Program-made: the position numbers and the translations under genes
The notes under the pieces: model-generated
What the model saw: only the letters and a program-made list of their open reading frames with translations
What the model was told of the DNA's origin: nothing
Databases searched by the model: none
DNA from: Ignavibacteria bacterium
GTDB taxonomy: Bacteria > Bacteroidota > Ignavibacteria > OLB7
Length of the DNA: 64,000 nucleotides
Assembly (NCBI GenBank): GCA_020635205.1
Contig: JACKAE010000005.1
Coordinates: 124,001 to 188,000 of the forward strand
Direction of reading: 5' to 3'
In this document: in pieces, positions 1 through 8,659 of the stretch
Layout: the number at the start of each line of letters is the position of its first letter
Position numbering within the stretch: the first letter of the stretch is position 1

Positions 1-570
1 AACCTCGAATGGATTGGGGCGAGATACACCATAGACACTATCTTGAGTACTCGAAAACCGAAACAAATAATACGGTGACTGAACCGAATCAAACGGATAG
101 AATTCAAGCTCCCGTGCCAACGGGTCATTGTCGGGAGTCTCCGCCGACCCAAGCCCCATCACAAACCGGTCACCTCCGGCTACATCTGCACTCCACAGCA
201 ATGTATCTACCCGCCGAAGTCCTCGAATCGAGTCGTTCGCCCGGAGTGTCGCATCCTGTCCTGAAGTGACAGTATCGGCAAAGAATCCACCGATGTAAAG
301 GTCGATCCCCATCGCGTCGAAGAAGTCCCAGAGGTCGGCAACTTGGTCAGTTGGTGGCATCAAGTTCCAACCGCCCCAAGCACCAATCAAGAAAGAAGTA
401 TCGGACCAGTTCCAGAGTGGAACGAGCGGAGGTGGGTTGAGTGTACCGGTATCCGCCCCGACCCCCCAACCGGTTTGCGCGTCTGCGGGTGCAAGACCTA
501 TTGCACCGAAGATCATAACGGAAGACAGGAGAGGCAATGCTCTCCGTAAGAGAAACGTTAGTAGTTTCAT
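1..570 (-). CDS. Secreted protein of unknown function, copy X1 (C-terminus outside window)
   Basis: The reading frame starts at the ATG complementary to 568-570 and stays open to base 1, so about 190 residues are visible and the C-terminus is missing. The N-terminus is a signal peptide (MKLLTFLLRR..., hydrophobic core, cleavage probably after ADA). The mature part is rich in Trp/Asp/Gly, with conserved blocks such as WNWSDTSFLIGAWGGWNL and GGDRFVMGLGSAETPDND. I do not recognise a family. It is nearly identical to copy X2 at 2427-3008 (constant offset 2438) up to the FYPFD block. Beyond that it continues differently (SVQSPYYLF...), so X1 is probably the intact form and X2 and X3 are truncated forms. 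It lies 108 bp downstream of the FG-GAP cargo gene Y1 on the same strand. Confidence 0.7.
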   Translation of the reverse strand, partial: MKLLTFLLRRALPLLSSVMIFGAIGLAPADAQTGWGVGADTGTLNPPPLVPLWNWSDTSFLIGAWGGWNLMPPTDQVADLWDFFDAMGIDLYIGGFFADTVTSGQDATLRANDSIRGLRRVDTLLWSADVAGGDRFVMGLGSAETPDNDPLARELEFYPFDSVQSPYYLFRFSSTQDSVYGVSRPNPFEV

Positions 571-678
571 AGCGTTCACTCACAGGATTACTGGTGAAAG
601 TGTCGAAACAAGAGCCATAGTTCAGGGTGAGCCGAGTGCCCGACGTTCCGGTGTACCAGACCAGTTCGTCGGGTTTAT

Positions 679-2376
679 TTATTGCTTGATGATCGTGGTC
701 GAGGCGATCATCGTTCCGTTGGTATTGTAGATGGTCAAGAAATACGTTCCCGCACTGACATCAGCACATCTCCAAAGAACTTCCCCTCTCCACGCCTCAA
801 CAGCACCACTGACAACCTCTCGCCCGTTGATGTCGTAGACGACAAGTAATGATGGAGGGTTCTTTAAGTCACCCCGCCAAGCGATGTAGAGTTCATCACG
901 TACTGGGTTTGGCCAGATGTGGAAGGCTGCCGGATGTTCCTGCGTAGAAATTTCCTGCACGGTTGAAGTAGTGTCGTCAGTTGGGATATAGGTTCCTCCT
1001 TCGAGGAGGACGACGATTCCTTGATTGTTCGATCCCCACGATCCGTTTCCGGTTAGATAGCAATCCCATCCTGTACCTCGACAATTCGGAATGGTTGCTC
1101 CAGCAGCGAAGACATTCCCAGATTGCAAACCATCATCCGAGGCTGAGTAATAGCTATCGTATGTTGGATTGGCTCCGAACTTCCCACCAGATAACAAGAC
1201 TAAACGAGCATCGCCACCGGGAGAGCCACCACCGAGACGGCCTACCATTTCATAGCGTCGGAGGGAATCGTTGAGATAGCCGACTTTATATGCTCCAGTA
1301 TATCCCACGTATCGATTGTCAGCATCGGCGAGAGTGAAGGCTCTATTGTGAGGGTTCTTTTCGACAGCACCCATGTTGTAAGTATACCATGCGCCGTCAG
1401 CTCCAGGTAACATGAATTCTGCAATGTGATCGCCGTCAGCATCAAACAATGGTAAGAAGGGTAGAGCAAAAGAGATGCGTGGATAGTCAGGATCGGAGAA
1501 CTCAACAGCGTAATCAGGGTTGGTCGAAAGGTTAGAGAGTTGAGATTTGCCCCACCAGAATTTCATTCTGACGGGATAGGTAGCAGGGATGCCGTCATAG
1601 TAGTTTCCAGCAATGAGAATATCTGGGTATGGATCACCGTCGAGATTGCCGATGGTTGCATTGAAGTCGGAGTAATTCTCTTGAGTATCCTTGAGGACAA
1701 CCGATGGCGAATCCAACTGGAAGTTCGGTCCTCCCTCATATATCCATATCTCCGCTTTGGCTGTTCTGGCTCCTTTGCGCAAAAAAGAACCAAAGACCAG
1801 CAGGAGGTCATCGTCGCCATCTGCGTCAATATCAGAGACAAGAATCTCCCACGGATAAGCCGAGGAACTATCCTGATTCGTTGCGGTATTCAGCACAGCT
1901 ACAGGCTCTTCCTGCCGACCCAGTCCGTTGCGTTGTTCGTAAAAGAATAGCCGTGCAGTATAATACGGCACGTCCTTGATAAGACGAATGTCGGCACGAG
2001 TAAAACCGACCCAGACATTACCGTCCCCTCGGAAGTCACCAACAACAGGACGCCAGGGCACACCTGCTCCGGAATCGAAGGTCCATGTGGGTGTATGTAA
2101 TCGCACTCCTTGGCTATCGACAAAGACTTGCCATTGTCCATCATTTCCATTGAGTATAGCAAAATCGTCAGCACCAGAATTGTTGATATCACCAACGCTT
2201 CCAAGTCCTGCGCCAACTTTCTCCCCCGGCTGCCCTTGCACCATCCAAACATTGCGCAGGAGGATGGCGTTAGGGTTGGGAACAATTTCGTTCTGTGCCA
2301 GAAGTGAAGTGAGTGCACAGAGGGAGAGCACTGCGAGGAGTGCGAAGGCACGAAGGAATCGGTAATAGGTATTCAT
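679..2376 (-). CDS. Secreted FG-GAP/VCBS-like repeat protein with T9SS C-terminal sorting domain, copy Y1
   Basis: A 565-residue protein from the ATG at 2374-2376. I prefer this start to the ATG at 2442 because it begins a signal peptide (MNTYYRFLRAFALLAVLSL, cleavage near LLA/QNE) that lines up exactly with paralogue Y2. Calcium-loop-like FG-GAP/VCBS motifs are visible: GSVGDINNSGADDF, SDIDADGDDDLLL, GNLDGDPYPDILIAG and LFDADGDHIAEFML. These suggest an extracellular beta-propeller. The last 80 residues are a type A T9SS sorting domain (FHIWPNPVRDELYI, VYDINGREV, VSAGTYFL), so it should cross the outer membrane through the Por system and be attached or released. Residues about 67-207 differ strongly from Y2 while both flanks are nearly identical. 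The ligand is unknown. Confidence 0.85.
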   Translation of the reverse strand: MNTYYRFLRAFALLAVLSLCALTSLLAQNEIVPNPNAILLRNVWMVQGQPGEKVGAGLGSVGDINNSGADDFAILNGNDGQWQVFVDSQGVRLHTPTWTFDSGAGVPWRPVVGDFRGDGNVWVGFTRADIRLIKDVPYYTARLFFYEQRNGLGRQEEPVAVLNTATNQDSSSAYPWEILVSDIDADGDDDLLLVFGSFLRKGARTAKAEIWIYEGGPNFQLDSPSVVLKDTQENYSDFNATIGNLDGDPYPDILIAGNYYDGIPATYPVRMKFWWGKSQLSNLSTNPDYAVEFSDPDYPRISFALPFLPLFDADGDHIAEFMLPGADGAWYTYNMGAVEKNPHNRAFTLADADNRYVGYTGAYKVGYLNDSLRRYEMVGRLGGGSPGGDARLVLLSGGKFGANPTYDSYYSASDDGLQSGNVFAAGATIPNCRGTGWDCYLTGNGSWGSNNQGIVVLLEGGTYIPTDDTTSTVQEISTQEHPAAFHIWPNPVRDELYIAWRGDLKNPPSLLVVYDINGREVVSGAVEAWRGEVLWRCADVSAGTYFLTIYNTNGTMIASTTIIKQ

Positions 2377-2426
2377 CAGCCAACAGAGAAGTATAGAGTA
2401 TAAGATATTGGTGATATTACTACCGA

Positions 2427-3008
2427 TTATTGGGTGAAGCAACTGAATACTACGGAGGGAGAAATTTTTGCCCTATCTATCGGAGGAAGTATTGGTAGCA
2501 ATGGGAAGCAAGAGTCTCGAACGGCATCAAAGGGATAAAACTCAAGCTCCCGTGCTAAGGGATCGTTGTCGGGCGTCTCCGCCGACCCAAGCCCCATCAC
2601 AAATCGGTCACCTCCGGCTACGTTCGCACTCCAGAGTAATGTATCCACCCGCCGAAGTCCTCGAATCGAGTCGTTCGCCCGGAGTGTCGCATCCTGTCCT
2701 GAAGTGACAGTATCGGCAAAGAATCCACCGATGTAAAGGTCGATCCCCATCGCATCGAAGAAGTCCCAGAGGTCGGCAACTTGGTCAGTTGGTGGCATCA
2801 AGTTCCACCCACCCCAAGCTCCGATGAGGAAGGAAGTATCAGACCAATTCCAGAGAGGAACAAGTGGAGGTGGGTTGAGTGTACCGGTATCCGCCCCGAC
2901 CCCCAAACCGGTTTGCGCGTCTGCGGGTGCAATACCTATTGCACCAAGGGTCATAACAGAAAACAGGAGAGGCAATCCTCTCCGTAAGAGAATCGTTTGT
3001 AGTTTCAT
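2427..3008 (-). CDS. Secreted protein of unknown function, copy X2 (C-terminally truncated paralogue)
   Basis: About 193 residues from the ATG at 3006-3008, aligned with the start of X1; an ATG three codons upstream is also possible. It has the same signal peptide (MKLQTILLRRGLPLLFSVM, then ADA/QTG) and the same Trp/Asp-rich mature region as X1. After ELEFYPFDA the sequence changes to RDSCFPLLPILPPIDRAKIS and stops about 50 bp upstream of the start of Y1. The new C-terminal codons equal the Y-upstream leader sequence, so this is a fusion end made by the duplication junction rather than a natural C-terminus. It may be a degenerate, non-functional copy. Its function is not recognised. Confidence 0.6.
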   Translation of the reverse strand: MKLQTILLRRGLPLLFSVMTLGAIGIAPADAQTGLGVGADTGTLNPPPLVPLWNWSDTSFLIGAWGGWNLMPPTDQVADLWDFFDAMGIDLYIGGFFADTVTSGQDATLRANDSIRGLRRVDTLLWSANVAGGDRFVMGLGSAETPDNDPLARELEFYPFDAVRDSCFPLLPILPPIDRAKISPSVVFSCFTQ

Positions 3009-3116
3009 CGTGTTCACTCACAGGATTACTGGTGAAAGTGTCGAAACAAGAGCCATAGTTCAGGGTGAGCCGAGTGCCCGGCGATCTGGTGTACCAGACC
3101 AGTTCGTCGGGTTTAT

Positions 3117-4832
3117 TTATTGCTTGATGATCGTGGTCGAGGCGATCATCGTTCCGTTGGTGTCGTATATGATGAGCAGGTAGGTTCCTGCACTGACGTC
3201 GTGGCATTTCCAGAGAGCTTCCCCTCTCCAAGGTTCGACAGCACCACTAACAACCTCTCTGCCATTGATGTCGTAGACCACAAGTAAAGATGGAGGGTTC
3301 TTTAAGTCGCCTCGCCATGCAACGTGAAGTTCATCGATAACAGGGTTTGGCCAGATGTGGAAGGCTGCATGGTGCTCTTGCGTTGCGACCTCTTCAACAC
3401 TGAGTGTCGAGTCGTCGTTTGGGATATATGCTCCTCCCTCCAACAGGATCACAATACCTTCATTGTTCCCTCCCCACGATGGGTTTGCCGTTGCATAACA
3501 GTCCCATCCTGAACCGGTACAGTTCGGGATTGTTGCTCCAACCCCAAAGACGTTCCCCGATTTGATCCCATCATCTGAAGCTGAGTAGTACCCATCGTAC
3601 GTCAGATTTGCTCCCTTCTTCCCACCAGACATGAGTACCAGTTGAGCATCGCCACCGACACCAACACCACCTGTGCGTCCAATCATCTCATATCGACGAA
3701 GCGAGTCGTTGAGATAGCCGACCTTGTACACAATGTTGAATCCTTGATATGTCGCGTCGGCATCGGCAAGAGTGAAGTCTCTGGTCTGCGATGATTTTCC
3801 TTCGGCACTCATATCATAGAAATACCAGTTGCCATCAGCAGCGGGGAGGAGAAATTCTTGGATAGAATCACCATCGGTATCAAAGAGAGGCAAGAACGGA
3901 CGAACGAAGGAGATGTGGGGATAGTCAGGATCGGAGAACTGAACGGTCCTCTCAGGCTGTGTGGGAAGATTGTGAACGTTTTGATTTCCCCACCAGAACT
4001 TCATTCTGACAGGACGGTTACCGGGAGGCCCATCGGTGTCGGGAGGCCCATCGGTGTAATCACCGGCGATGAGGATGTCGGGGTACGGGTCATTGTTGAG
4101 TTTGCCGATAGTGGCATTGAAGTAGGTGAAGTTTTCTTCGGTATCCTTCAGCACAACCGATGGAGAATCCAACTGAAAGCTCGAACCTCCCTCAAATATC
4201 CAAATCTCCGCTCGCTTGTCGACAGACTGATCGAATTGAGTTCCGGGAACAACGATGATGAGTTCATCGTCGCCATCCTGATCCATGTCGGCGGCAAGTG
4301 CAGTTGTGTGGGTCGTTTCTAATCCTAATTGCCATGTTTGATCCGGTGCAAAAGTCAGCCCACCTTTTGTGTCGATTGTATCGGCATGAACTATGAAGAC
4401 TCGATATCGCATAAAGAGCTTTCTGCGAGGGCCAGAGGAATCGACATGGAAGAAGCCAGAAAAACCAACAGCTCTTATTCCATCTCCGAAGAAGTTTCCA
4501 GTGACTGGTTGAGGAGGAATCGTTCCTAATGAATCGATGAGCTGATATGGAGTCGTGGCAATGGTTTCTCCGCCCAGTTGTACTGTCCACTGATGGGTAC
4601 TCCGTTGATACCAAGCGAAATCACCGATAGAGTCATTGTTAATATCACCAACACTTCCTACCCCTTCCCCCACACGATCCCCCGGCTGCCCTTGCACCAT
4701 CCAAACATTCCGCAGGAGAACAGCATTGGGGTTGGGAACGATTTCGTTCTGTGCCAGAAGTGATGAGATGGCAGAGAGGGAGAGCACTGTGAGGAGTGCG
4801 AAGGCACGAAGGTATTGATAAGAGATATTCAT
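3117..4832 (-). CDS. Secreted FG-GAP/VCBS-like repeat protein with T9SS C-terminal sorting domain, copy Y2
   Basis: A 571-residue paralogue of Y1. The signal peptide is MNISYQYLRAFALLTVLSLS with cleavage near LLA/QNE. The FG-GAP-like calcium loops are GSVGDINNDSIGDF, ADMDQDGDDELIIV, GKLNNDPYPDILIAG and LFDTDGDSIQEFLL. A type A sorting domain occupies the last 80 residues (FHIWPNPVIDELHV, SAGTYLL, tail ASTTIIKQ). The first 65 residues and everything after residue 208 align with Y1 with few changes, but residues 67-207 have almost no identity in sequence although their length is conserved. The segment PPDTDGPPGN (around 4020-4050) carries a small in-frame duplication that accounts for part of the length difference from Y1. 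The ligand is unknown. Confidence 0.85.
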   Translation of the reverse strand: MNISYQYLRAFALLTVLSLSAISSLLAQNEIVPNPNAVLLRNVWMVQGQPGDRVGEGVGSVGDINNDSIGDFAWYQRSTHQWTVQLGGETIATTPYQLIDSLGTIPPQPVTGNFFGDGIRAVGFSGFFHVDSSGPRRKLFMRYRVFIVHADTIDTKGGLTFAPDQTWQLGLETTHTTALAADMDQDGDDELIIVVPGTQFDQSVDKRAEIWIFEGGSSFQLDSPSVVLKDTEENFTYFNATIGKLNNDPYPDILIAGDYTDGPPDTDGPPGNRPVRMKFWWGNQNVHNLPTQPERTVQFSDPDYPHISFVRPFLPLFDTDGDSIQEFLLPAADGNWYFYDMSAEGKSSQTRDFTLADADATYQGFNIVYKVGYLNDSLRRYEMIGRTGGVGVGGDAQLVLMSGGKKGANLTYDGYYSASDDGIKSGNVFGVGATIPNCTGSGWDCYATANPSWGGNNEGIVILLEGGAYIPNDDSTLSVEEVATQEHHAAFHIWPNPVIDELHVAWRGDLKNPPSLLVVYDINGREVVSGAVEPWRGEALWKCHDVSAGTYLLIIYDTNGTMIASTTIIKQ

Positions 4833-4882
4833 CAGCCATCAAGGAAGTATAGAGTATAAGATATTGGTGATATTACTACCGA

Positions 4883-5112
4883 TTATTGGGTGAAGCAACT
4901 GAATACTACGGAGGGAGAAATTTTTGCCCTATCTATCGGAGGAAGCATTGGTGGCAATGGGAAGTAAGAGTCTCGAACGGCATCAAAGGGATAAAACTCA
5001 AGCTCCCGTGCTAAGGGATCGTTGTCGGGAGTCTCCGCCGACCCAAGCCCCATCACAAACCGATCTCCACCAGCTACGTTCGCACTCCAGAGGAGTGTAT
5101 CTACTCGCCGAA
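4883..5112 (-). pseudogene. Remnant of a third X copy (X3), N-terminus lost
   Basis: The minus-strand frame from about 5112 to the stop at 4883 encodes the X segment beginning RRVDTLLWSANVAGGDRF and ending in the same truncated tail as X2 (RDSYFPLPPMLPPIDRAKIS). Homology to X2 ends abruptly at about 5112, exactly where a transposase-like reading frame begins on the other strand. The signal peptide and first 120 or so residues are therefore missing, and this cannot be a secreted protein. It shows that the tandem array once had at least three X units and was cut by an insertion or deletion involving a mobile element. Confidence 0.75.
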
Positions 5113-5342
5113 GCAAGATCATCTACACAATGAACATGATTGAAGCAGTGCATCGTCAGTTCCGAAAGTTGACAAAAACCAAAGGAGGCTTCCCAAACGA
5201 TGAAAGTTTACTGAAGCTGTTATATGTGGGGATAACCAATGCCTCAAGCAAATGGACACAACCGATCGCCAACTGGAATCAGACCCTCTCTCAACTGGCG
5301 ATTTATTTTCCCGGACGACTTGATGCGGCTATTGATCTCTAA
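5113..5342 (+). pseudogene. IS256 (mutator)-family transposase, C-terminal remnant
   Basis: The frame reads KIIYTMNMIEAVHRQFRK, then KTKGGFPNDESLLKLLYVGI, then KWTQPIANWNQTLSQLAIYF and stops at 5340-5342. This matches the well-known C-terminal end of IS256-family transposases (IYTTNAIE...RQ.RK.TKT.G.FPND.A..KLLYLA...KWT.P...W...L.QF.I.F..R). Only about 75 of the usual roughly 400 residues remain; the catalytic DDE region is absent. The 5' break falls inside the X3 remnant. The region 5343-5496 after it shows no gene; I could not identify the terminal inverted repeat with confidence. Confidence 0.8.
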
Positions 5343-5496
5343 TTCATTCGTTCCTCTAACACACTTCGTTGAACACTTCCCCGACCCCCCGACTCTCTGA
5401 CTTAATCTGTTCTGCGGGGAATAAACTCTCTTCGATTCATGTCTATAGTGCTGTAGATTGACGTATGCAACCCGCAAATACAATCACGGATGTTAT

Positions 5497-7209
5497 ATGA
5501 AGAACTCACATTTCATTATTCCCTTTCTACTCCTCTCTATCCTTCTTCCGTCGTTCTCTGCCTCGGCGCAAGATCGAACAGTTGGGTTGATATTTAGTAA
5601 GGAGGGAGCATCTAATGGGTATACTCTCTTTGCACCGATGAGTTCAACCACCACATACTTGATTGATGGTGAGGGGAGAACCGTTCGCACGTGGGAGAGT
5701 CAGTATCGGCCTGGACTGTCGGTCTATCTGCTTGAAAGTGGCAATCTCCTCCGCACAGCTAACGACAGGTCGAATCAGGGGGGGACTGTCTTCGGCACTA
5801 CAGGTGGGGTGGGAGGATTGGTGCAAGAGTTTGATTGGGAGGGCAATCTCGTTTGGGAGTATCCCTACTCAAGCTCTACATATCGTCAACATCACGACAT
5901 TGAGCGATTGCCGAACGGTAACGTGTTAATGATTGCGTGGGAAGTGAAGTCGAGTGAGGAGGCGATAGGTGCAGGCAGAAATCCTTCGCTGTTGCCCGAT
6001 AATCAGTTGTGGCCAGATCATATTATTGAAGTTGAACCTGTTGGTCAGAGTGAAGGGAAAATCGTGTGGGAGTGGCATGCGTGGGATCATCTGGTGCAAG
6101 AGTACGATCCAACCAAGGAAAACTATGGCGTGGTGAGTGCCCACCCTGAGCTTATCGACCTGAATCGCGTCACTGCAAATGGTTCGGCTGACTGGTTGCA
6201 CACGAATTCGATTGACTACAATCCAACGCTCGACCAAATTTTGCTCAGTCTGCACAACCTAAACGAGATATGGATTATCGACCACAGCACCACTACTGAA
6301 GAAGCGGCCACGCACACAGGTGGGAAAAGTGGAAGGGGGGGAGATATCCTTTACCGCTGGGGAAATCCAGCCAACTATGGAGCTGGTAGTGCTGAGGATC
6401 AACAGCTCTTCTCACAACACGACGCGGAGTGGATTGCGCCAGATTTGCCGGGAGCTGGCCATATCCTCACCTTCAATAATGGTGTGCGTCGTCCTGATGG
6501 GAACTACTCTTCGGTTGATGAGATTGTCCCTCCCTATACACCAGAGGGAACATACACTCGTGTGGAAGGAACTGCCTATGGTCCCGAGGAAATCCTCTGG
6601 AGCTATACTGCTTCGAATCCTACAGACTTCTATTCGTCGAACATTTCAGGAGCTGGCCGCCTTCCCAGTGGGAACACACTGATCTGCGAGGGGGATAACG
6701 GACGCTTCTTTGAAGTTCTTCCCACAGGTGAGATTGTCTGGGAGTACATCAATCCAGTGATAGCAAGTGGTCCACTTACTCAGGGGAGTTCAATTCCGGT
6801 TGGAATGGGTGGAGGGACAGCCAACACAGTTTTCAGGGCAGATCACTACGCTCCAGATTATGCAGGTTTTGTTGGTCGCGATCTGACTCCGGGAGATTTT
6901 ATCGAGAGATACAGCAGTGGCGTTGTGCAGAGCGATAGTAAGGGAGAGTTGAGGATGACGATTATTCCCCAGCCCCTTTGGGAGAGGGGAACAATCCAAT
7001 TAGAGTTGTCACATCCGGCGACCCTCTCCATGGCCCTCTTCAATAGTGTTGGGAGTGAAGTTTTGCAGGTAGTTGAGGGGAGAGAAGTGGGTGCGGGGAG
7101 CCACGCCATCCCCATTGCCTTATCCTCAATTCCAAGTGGATGGTACTTCTGCAAGGTCACTCTTAACGACAAAGTAGAGATGATGCCTTGTCTTGTGGTC
7201 AAGGAATAA
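5497..7209 (+). CDS. Arylsulfotransferase (ASST)-like secreted protein with T9SS sorting domain
   Basis: A 570-residue protein from the ATG at 5497, chosen over the ATG at 5458 because it directly starts a signal peptide (MKNSHFIIPFLLLSILLPSF, cleavage after ASA). The body is a beta-propeller of the arylsulfotransferase family: GGLVQEFDWEGNLVWEY, QHHDIERLPNGNVLMI (His132-133), WLHTNSIDYNP (His235), HNLNEIWIIDH and LFSQHDAEWI (His308). The repeated G-x-I-V-W-E-Y blades and histidines at these places are typical of ASST/PF05935-like enzymes, which transfer sulfate between phenols in the periplasm or outside the cell. The last 85 or so residues look like a T9SS sorting domain (IIPQPLWERGTIQLEL, IPSGWYFC). 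Substrate unknown; it could also be a non-catalytic propeller. Confidence 0.75.
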   Translation: MKNSHFIIPFLLLSILLPSFSASAQDRTVGLIFSKEGASNGYTLFAPMSSTTTYLIDGEGRTVRTWESQYRPGLSVYLLESGNLLRTANDRSNQGGTVFGTTGGVGGLVQEFDWEGNLVWEYPYSSSTYRQHHDIERLPNGNVLMIAWEVKSSEEAIGAGRNPSLLPDNQLWPDHIIEVEPVGQSEGKIVWEWHAWDHLVQEYDPTKENYGVVSAHPELIDLNRVTANGSADWLHTNSIDYNPTLDQILLSLHNLNEIWIIDHSTTTEEAATHTGGKSGRGGDILYRWGNPANYGAGSAEDQQLFSQHDAEWIAPDLPGAGHILTFNNGVRRPDGNYSSVDEIVPPYTPEGTYTRVEGTAYGPEEILWSYTASNPTDFYSSNISGAGRLPSGNTLICEGDNGRFFEVLPTGEIVWEYINPVIASGPLTQGSSIPVGMGGGTANTVFRADHYAPDYAGFVGRDLTPGDFIERYSSGVVQSDSKGELRMTIIPQPLWERGTIQLELSHPATLSMALFNSVGSEVLQVVEGREVGAGSHAIPIALSSIPSGWYFCKVTLNDKVEMMPCLVVKE

Positions 7210-7217
7210 GCAAACTC

Positions 7218-7244
7218 GGTAGCCGTAGCTCTTCAGCCTGCGCC
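7218..7244 (-). repeat. REP-like element, single copy (GCAGGCTGAAG family)
   Basis: These 27 bases are the reverse complement, with one mismatch, of the element at 53665-53691. A second relative lies at 53591-53620. The core is a short GCAGG...CCTGC-type hairpin with a CTGAAGA-like loop followed by GGCTAC. The copy lies just after the ASST gene. Confidence 0.6.
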
Positions 7245-7444
7245 AAGATCAGTAGAGGTTGTGGAGTCTGTGAAGTTAATCGTGGGAAGCAAAAACCTTT
7301 GCTCCTGCCAGTTGAAGACCTACGCTCAAGTTGAAAACTGGCATAACAATTTGAGCTTGGGTTCTCTCGCAAACTGATTCTCCGGCAGTCTATCTCTTCT
7401 CGTTCCCGTATTTTCATCCCTCTGATGCTCACTATCCAAAGTCA

Positions 7445-8659
7445 ATGAAACTACTACACACTGCCGACTGGCATCTGGGACGAAAGCTGGAGGGGAAGGA
7501 GCGATTCGATGAGCAACGGGATGTTCTCGATGAAATCTGTGCTATCGCCGAAGGGGAAGATGTGGATGGCATTCTCCTGGCCGGCGATGTCTACGATGCC
7601 TTTAATCCTCCGGCTGAGGGGGAGCGGCTCTACTACGAGACCGTTGCTCGGTTGAGTGATGGGGGGAGACGAGCAGTTGTTGTGATTGCAGGAAATCATG
7701 ACAGTCCAGATCGGTTGAAGGCGAGTGATCCCTATGGCCGTGCGCTCGGCGTAATAACACTTGGCTTCCCCTACGATATTGTTGAGCCGTTCGACCGCGG
7801 CTCGGAACGTGTCGCCTGCCTTGAGTCAGCAGAGTCATTCGTGCGGCTTCGACTCCGGAACGGTGAGTGCTTGGCGGTTCTGGCGCTTCCTTACCCATCG
7901 GAGGCACGACTGCGGAAAGTGTTGAGCGAGCGGATCGACGACGACGATGCCGGGGCGAACTACGACGCACACTTGCGCCAGTTCATGGCCGAGAGAGCCG
8001 AGAAATTTCGTGAAGGAGAGGCGAGCGTTGTAATGAGTCACCTCTTCGTGCAGGGGGGGAAAGAGTCGGAGTCGGAGCGACCAATAACTGTTGGGGGTGC
8101 GCAGGCGGTTAGTCCGATGAGTTTCCCAGTGAATGCAGGCTACGTTGCTCTCGGACATCTCCACCGTCCGCAAGAGTTTCAGGGGGAGAATGGATTGCCA
8201 ATCCGTTATGCTGGCTCGCCCCTACAGTACAGCTTTAGCGAGGCAGGACAGGAGAAGAGTGTGACGATTGTAGAGTTCAACGGAACGAGAGCAGCCTACC
8301 GCACAGTGACCTTAAAGAGTGGACGCCAACTGGTGAAGAGGGAGAGCCTGAAGGGGATAGGTGAACTGGAGGAATTTTTGGAAGAGGTCGACCCAGAGGC
8401 TTGGGTAACATTCAAGGTGATGTTAGAAGAAGCTCTGGAGATAGGGGCGGTCGATGAAATTCGTCGGAGACATCCTCGCATTCTCGCGCCAATCTTCAGC
8501 TACGTTGTCAGGCAAGACTCCGAAGCGGAGGGTGAGTTACTCAGTCGGCTCCCTCTCGACGAGCAGTTCCGGCACTTCGTTCGCTCGCGAGGAGATGAGC
8601 CGACCGAAGAACTTGTGCGATTGTTTGTAGAGTTGGCCAGTGAAGAGGAAGAGGCATGA
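7445..8659 (+). CDS. sbcD: Exonuclease SbcCD, nuclease subunit SbcD (Mre11 family)
   Basis: A 404-residue calcineurin-like phosphoesterase. The metal-binding motifs are in the right order: DWHLG (8-12), GDVYD (47-51), GNHDS (83-87), SHLF (about 199) and GHLHRP (about 237-242). The C-terminal part carries the SbcD capping domain. With SbcC it forms the ATP-dependent Mn2+ nuclease that opens hairpins and removes protein-blocked DNA ends in the cytoplasm. The stop codon overlaps the ATG of the next gene (ATGA at 8656), so translation is probably coupled. The partner gene sbcC is 3.6 kb downstream on the same strand, separated by two membrane-protein genes, which is an unusual arrangement. Confidence 0.95.
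   Translation: MKLLHTADWHLGRKLEGKERFDEQRDVLDEICAIAEGEDVDGILLAGDVYDAFNPPAEGERLYYETVARLSDGGRRAVVVIAGNHDSPDRLKASDPYGRALGVITLGFPYDIVEPFDRGSERVACLESAESFVRLRLRNGECLAVLALPYPSEARLRKVLSERIDDDDAGANYDAHLRQFMAERAEKFREGEASVVMSHLFVQGGKESESERPITVGGAQAVSPMSFPVNAGYVALGHLHRPQEFQGENGLPIRYAGSPLQYSFSEAGQEKSVTIVEFNGTRAAYRTVTLKSGRQLVKRESLKGIGELEEFLEEVDPEAWVTFKVMLEEALEIGAVDEIRRRHPRILAPIFSYVVRQDSEAEGELLSRLPLDEQFRHFVRSRGDEPTEELVRLFVELASEEEEA

Larger units (their letters stand above)
1..5112 (-). repeat. Tandem duplication of a two-gene secreted-protein unit (Y-X), at least 2.1 copies
   Basis: Bases about 103-1750 match about 2541-4190 at a constant offset of 2438. Bases about 2180-2675 match about 4636-5112 at an offset of 2456. 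Transcription order on the minus strand is X3 remnant, Y2, X2, Y1, X1. X2 and X3 share the same abrupt C-terminus, whose codons lie in what is also the leader region of the next Y gene, while X1 continues differently. This is the expected footprint of recombination between a site inside X and a site upstream of Y, giving Y-Xpart, Y-Xpart, Y-Xfull. The 18-bp offset change comes from length variation inside Y. Confidence 0.85.
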
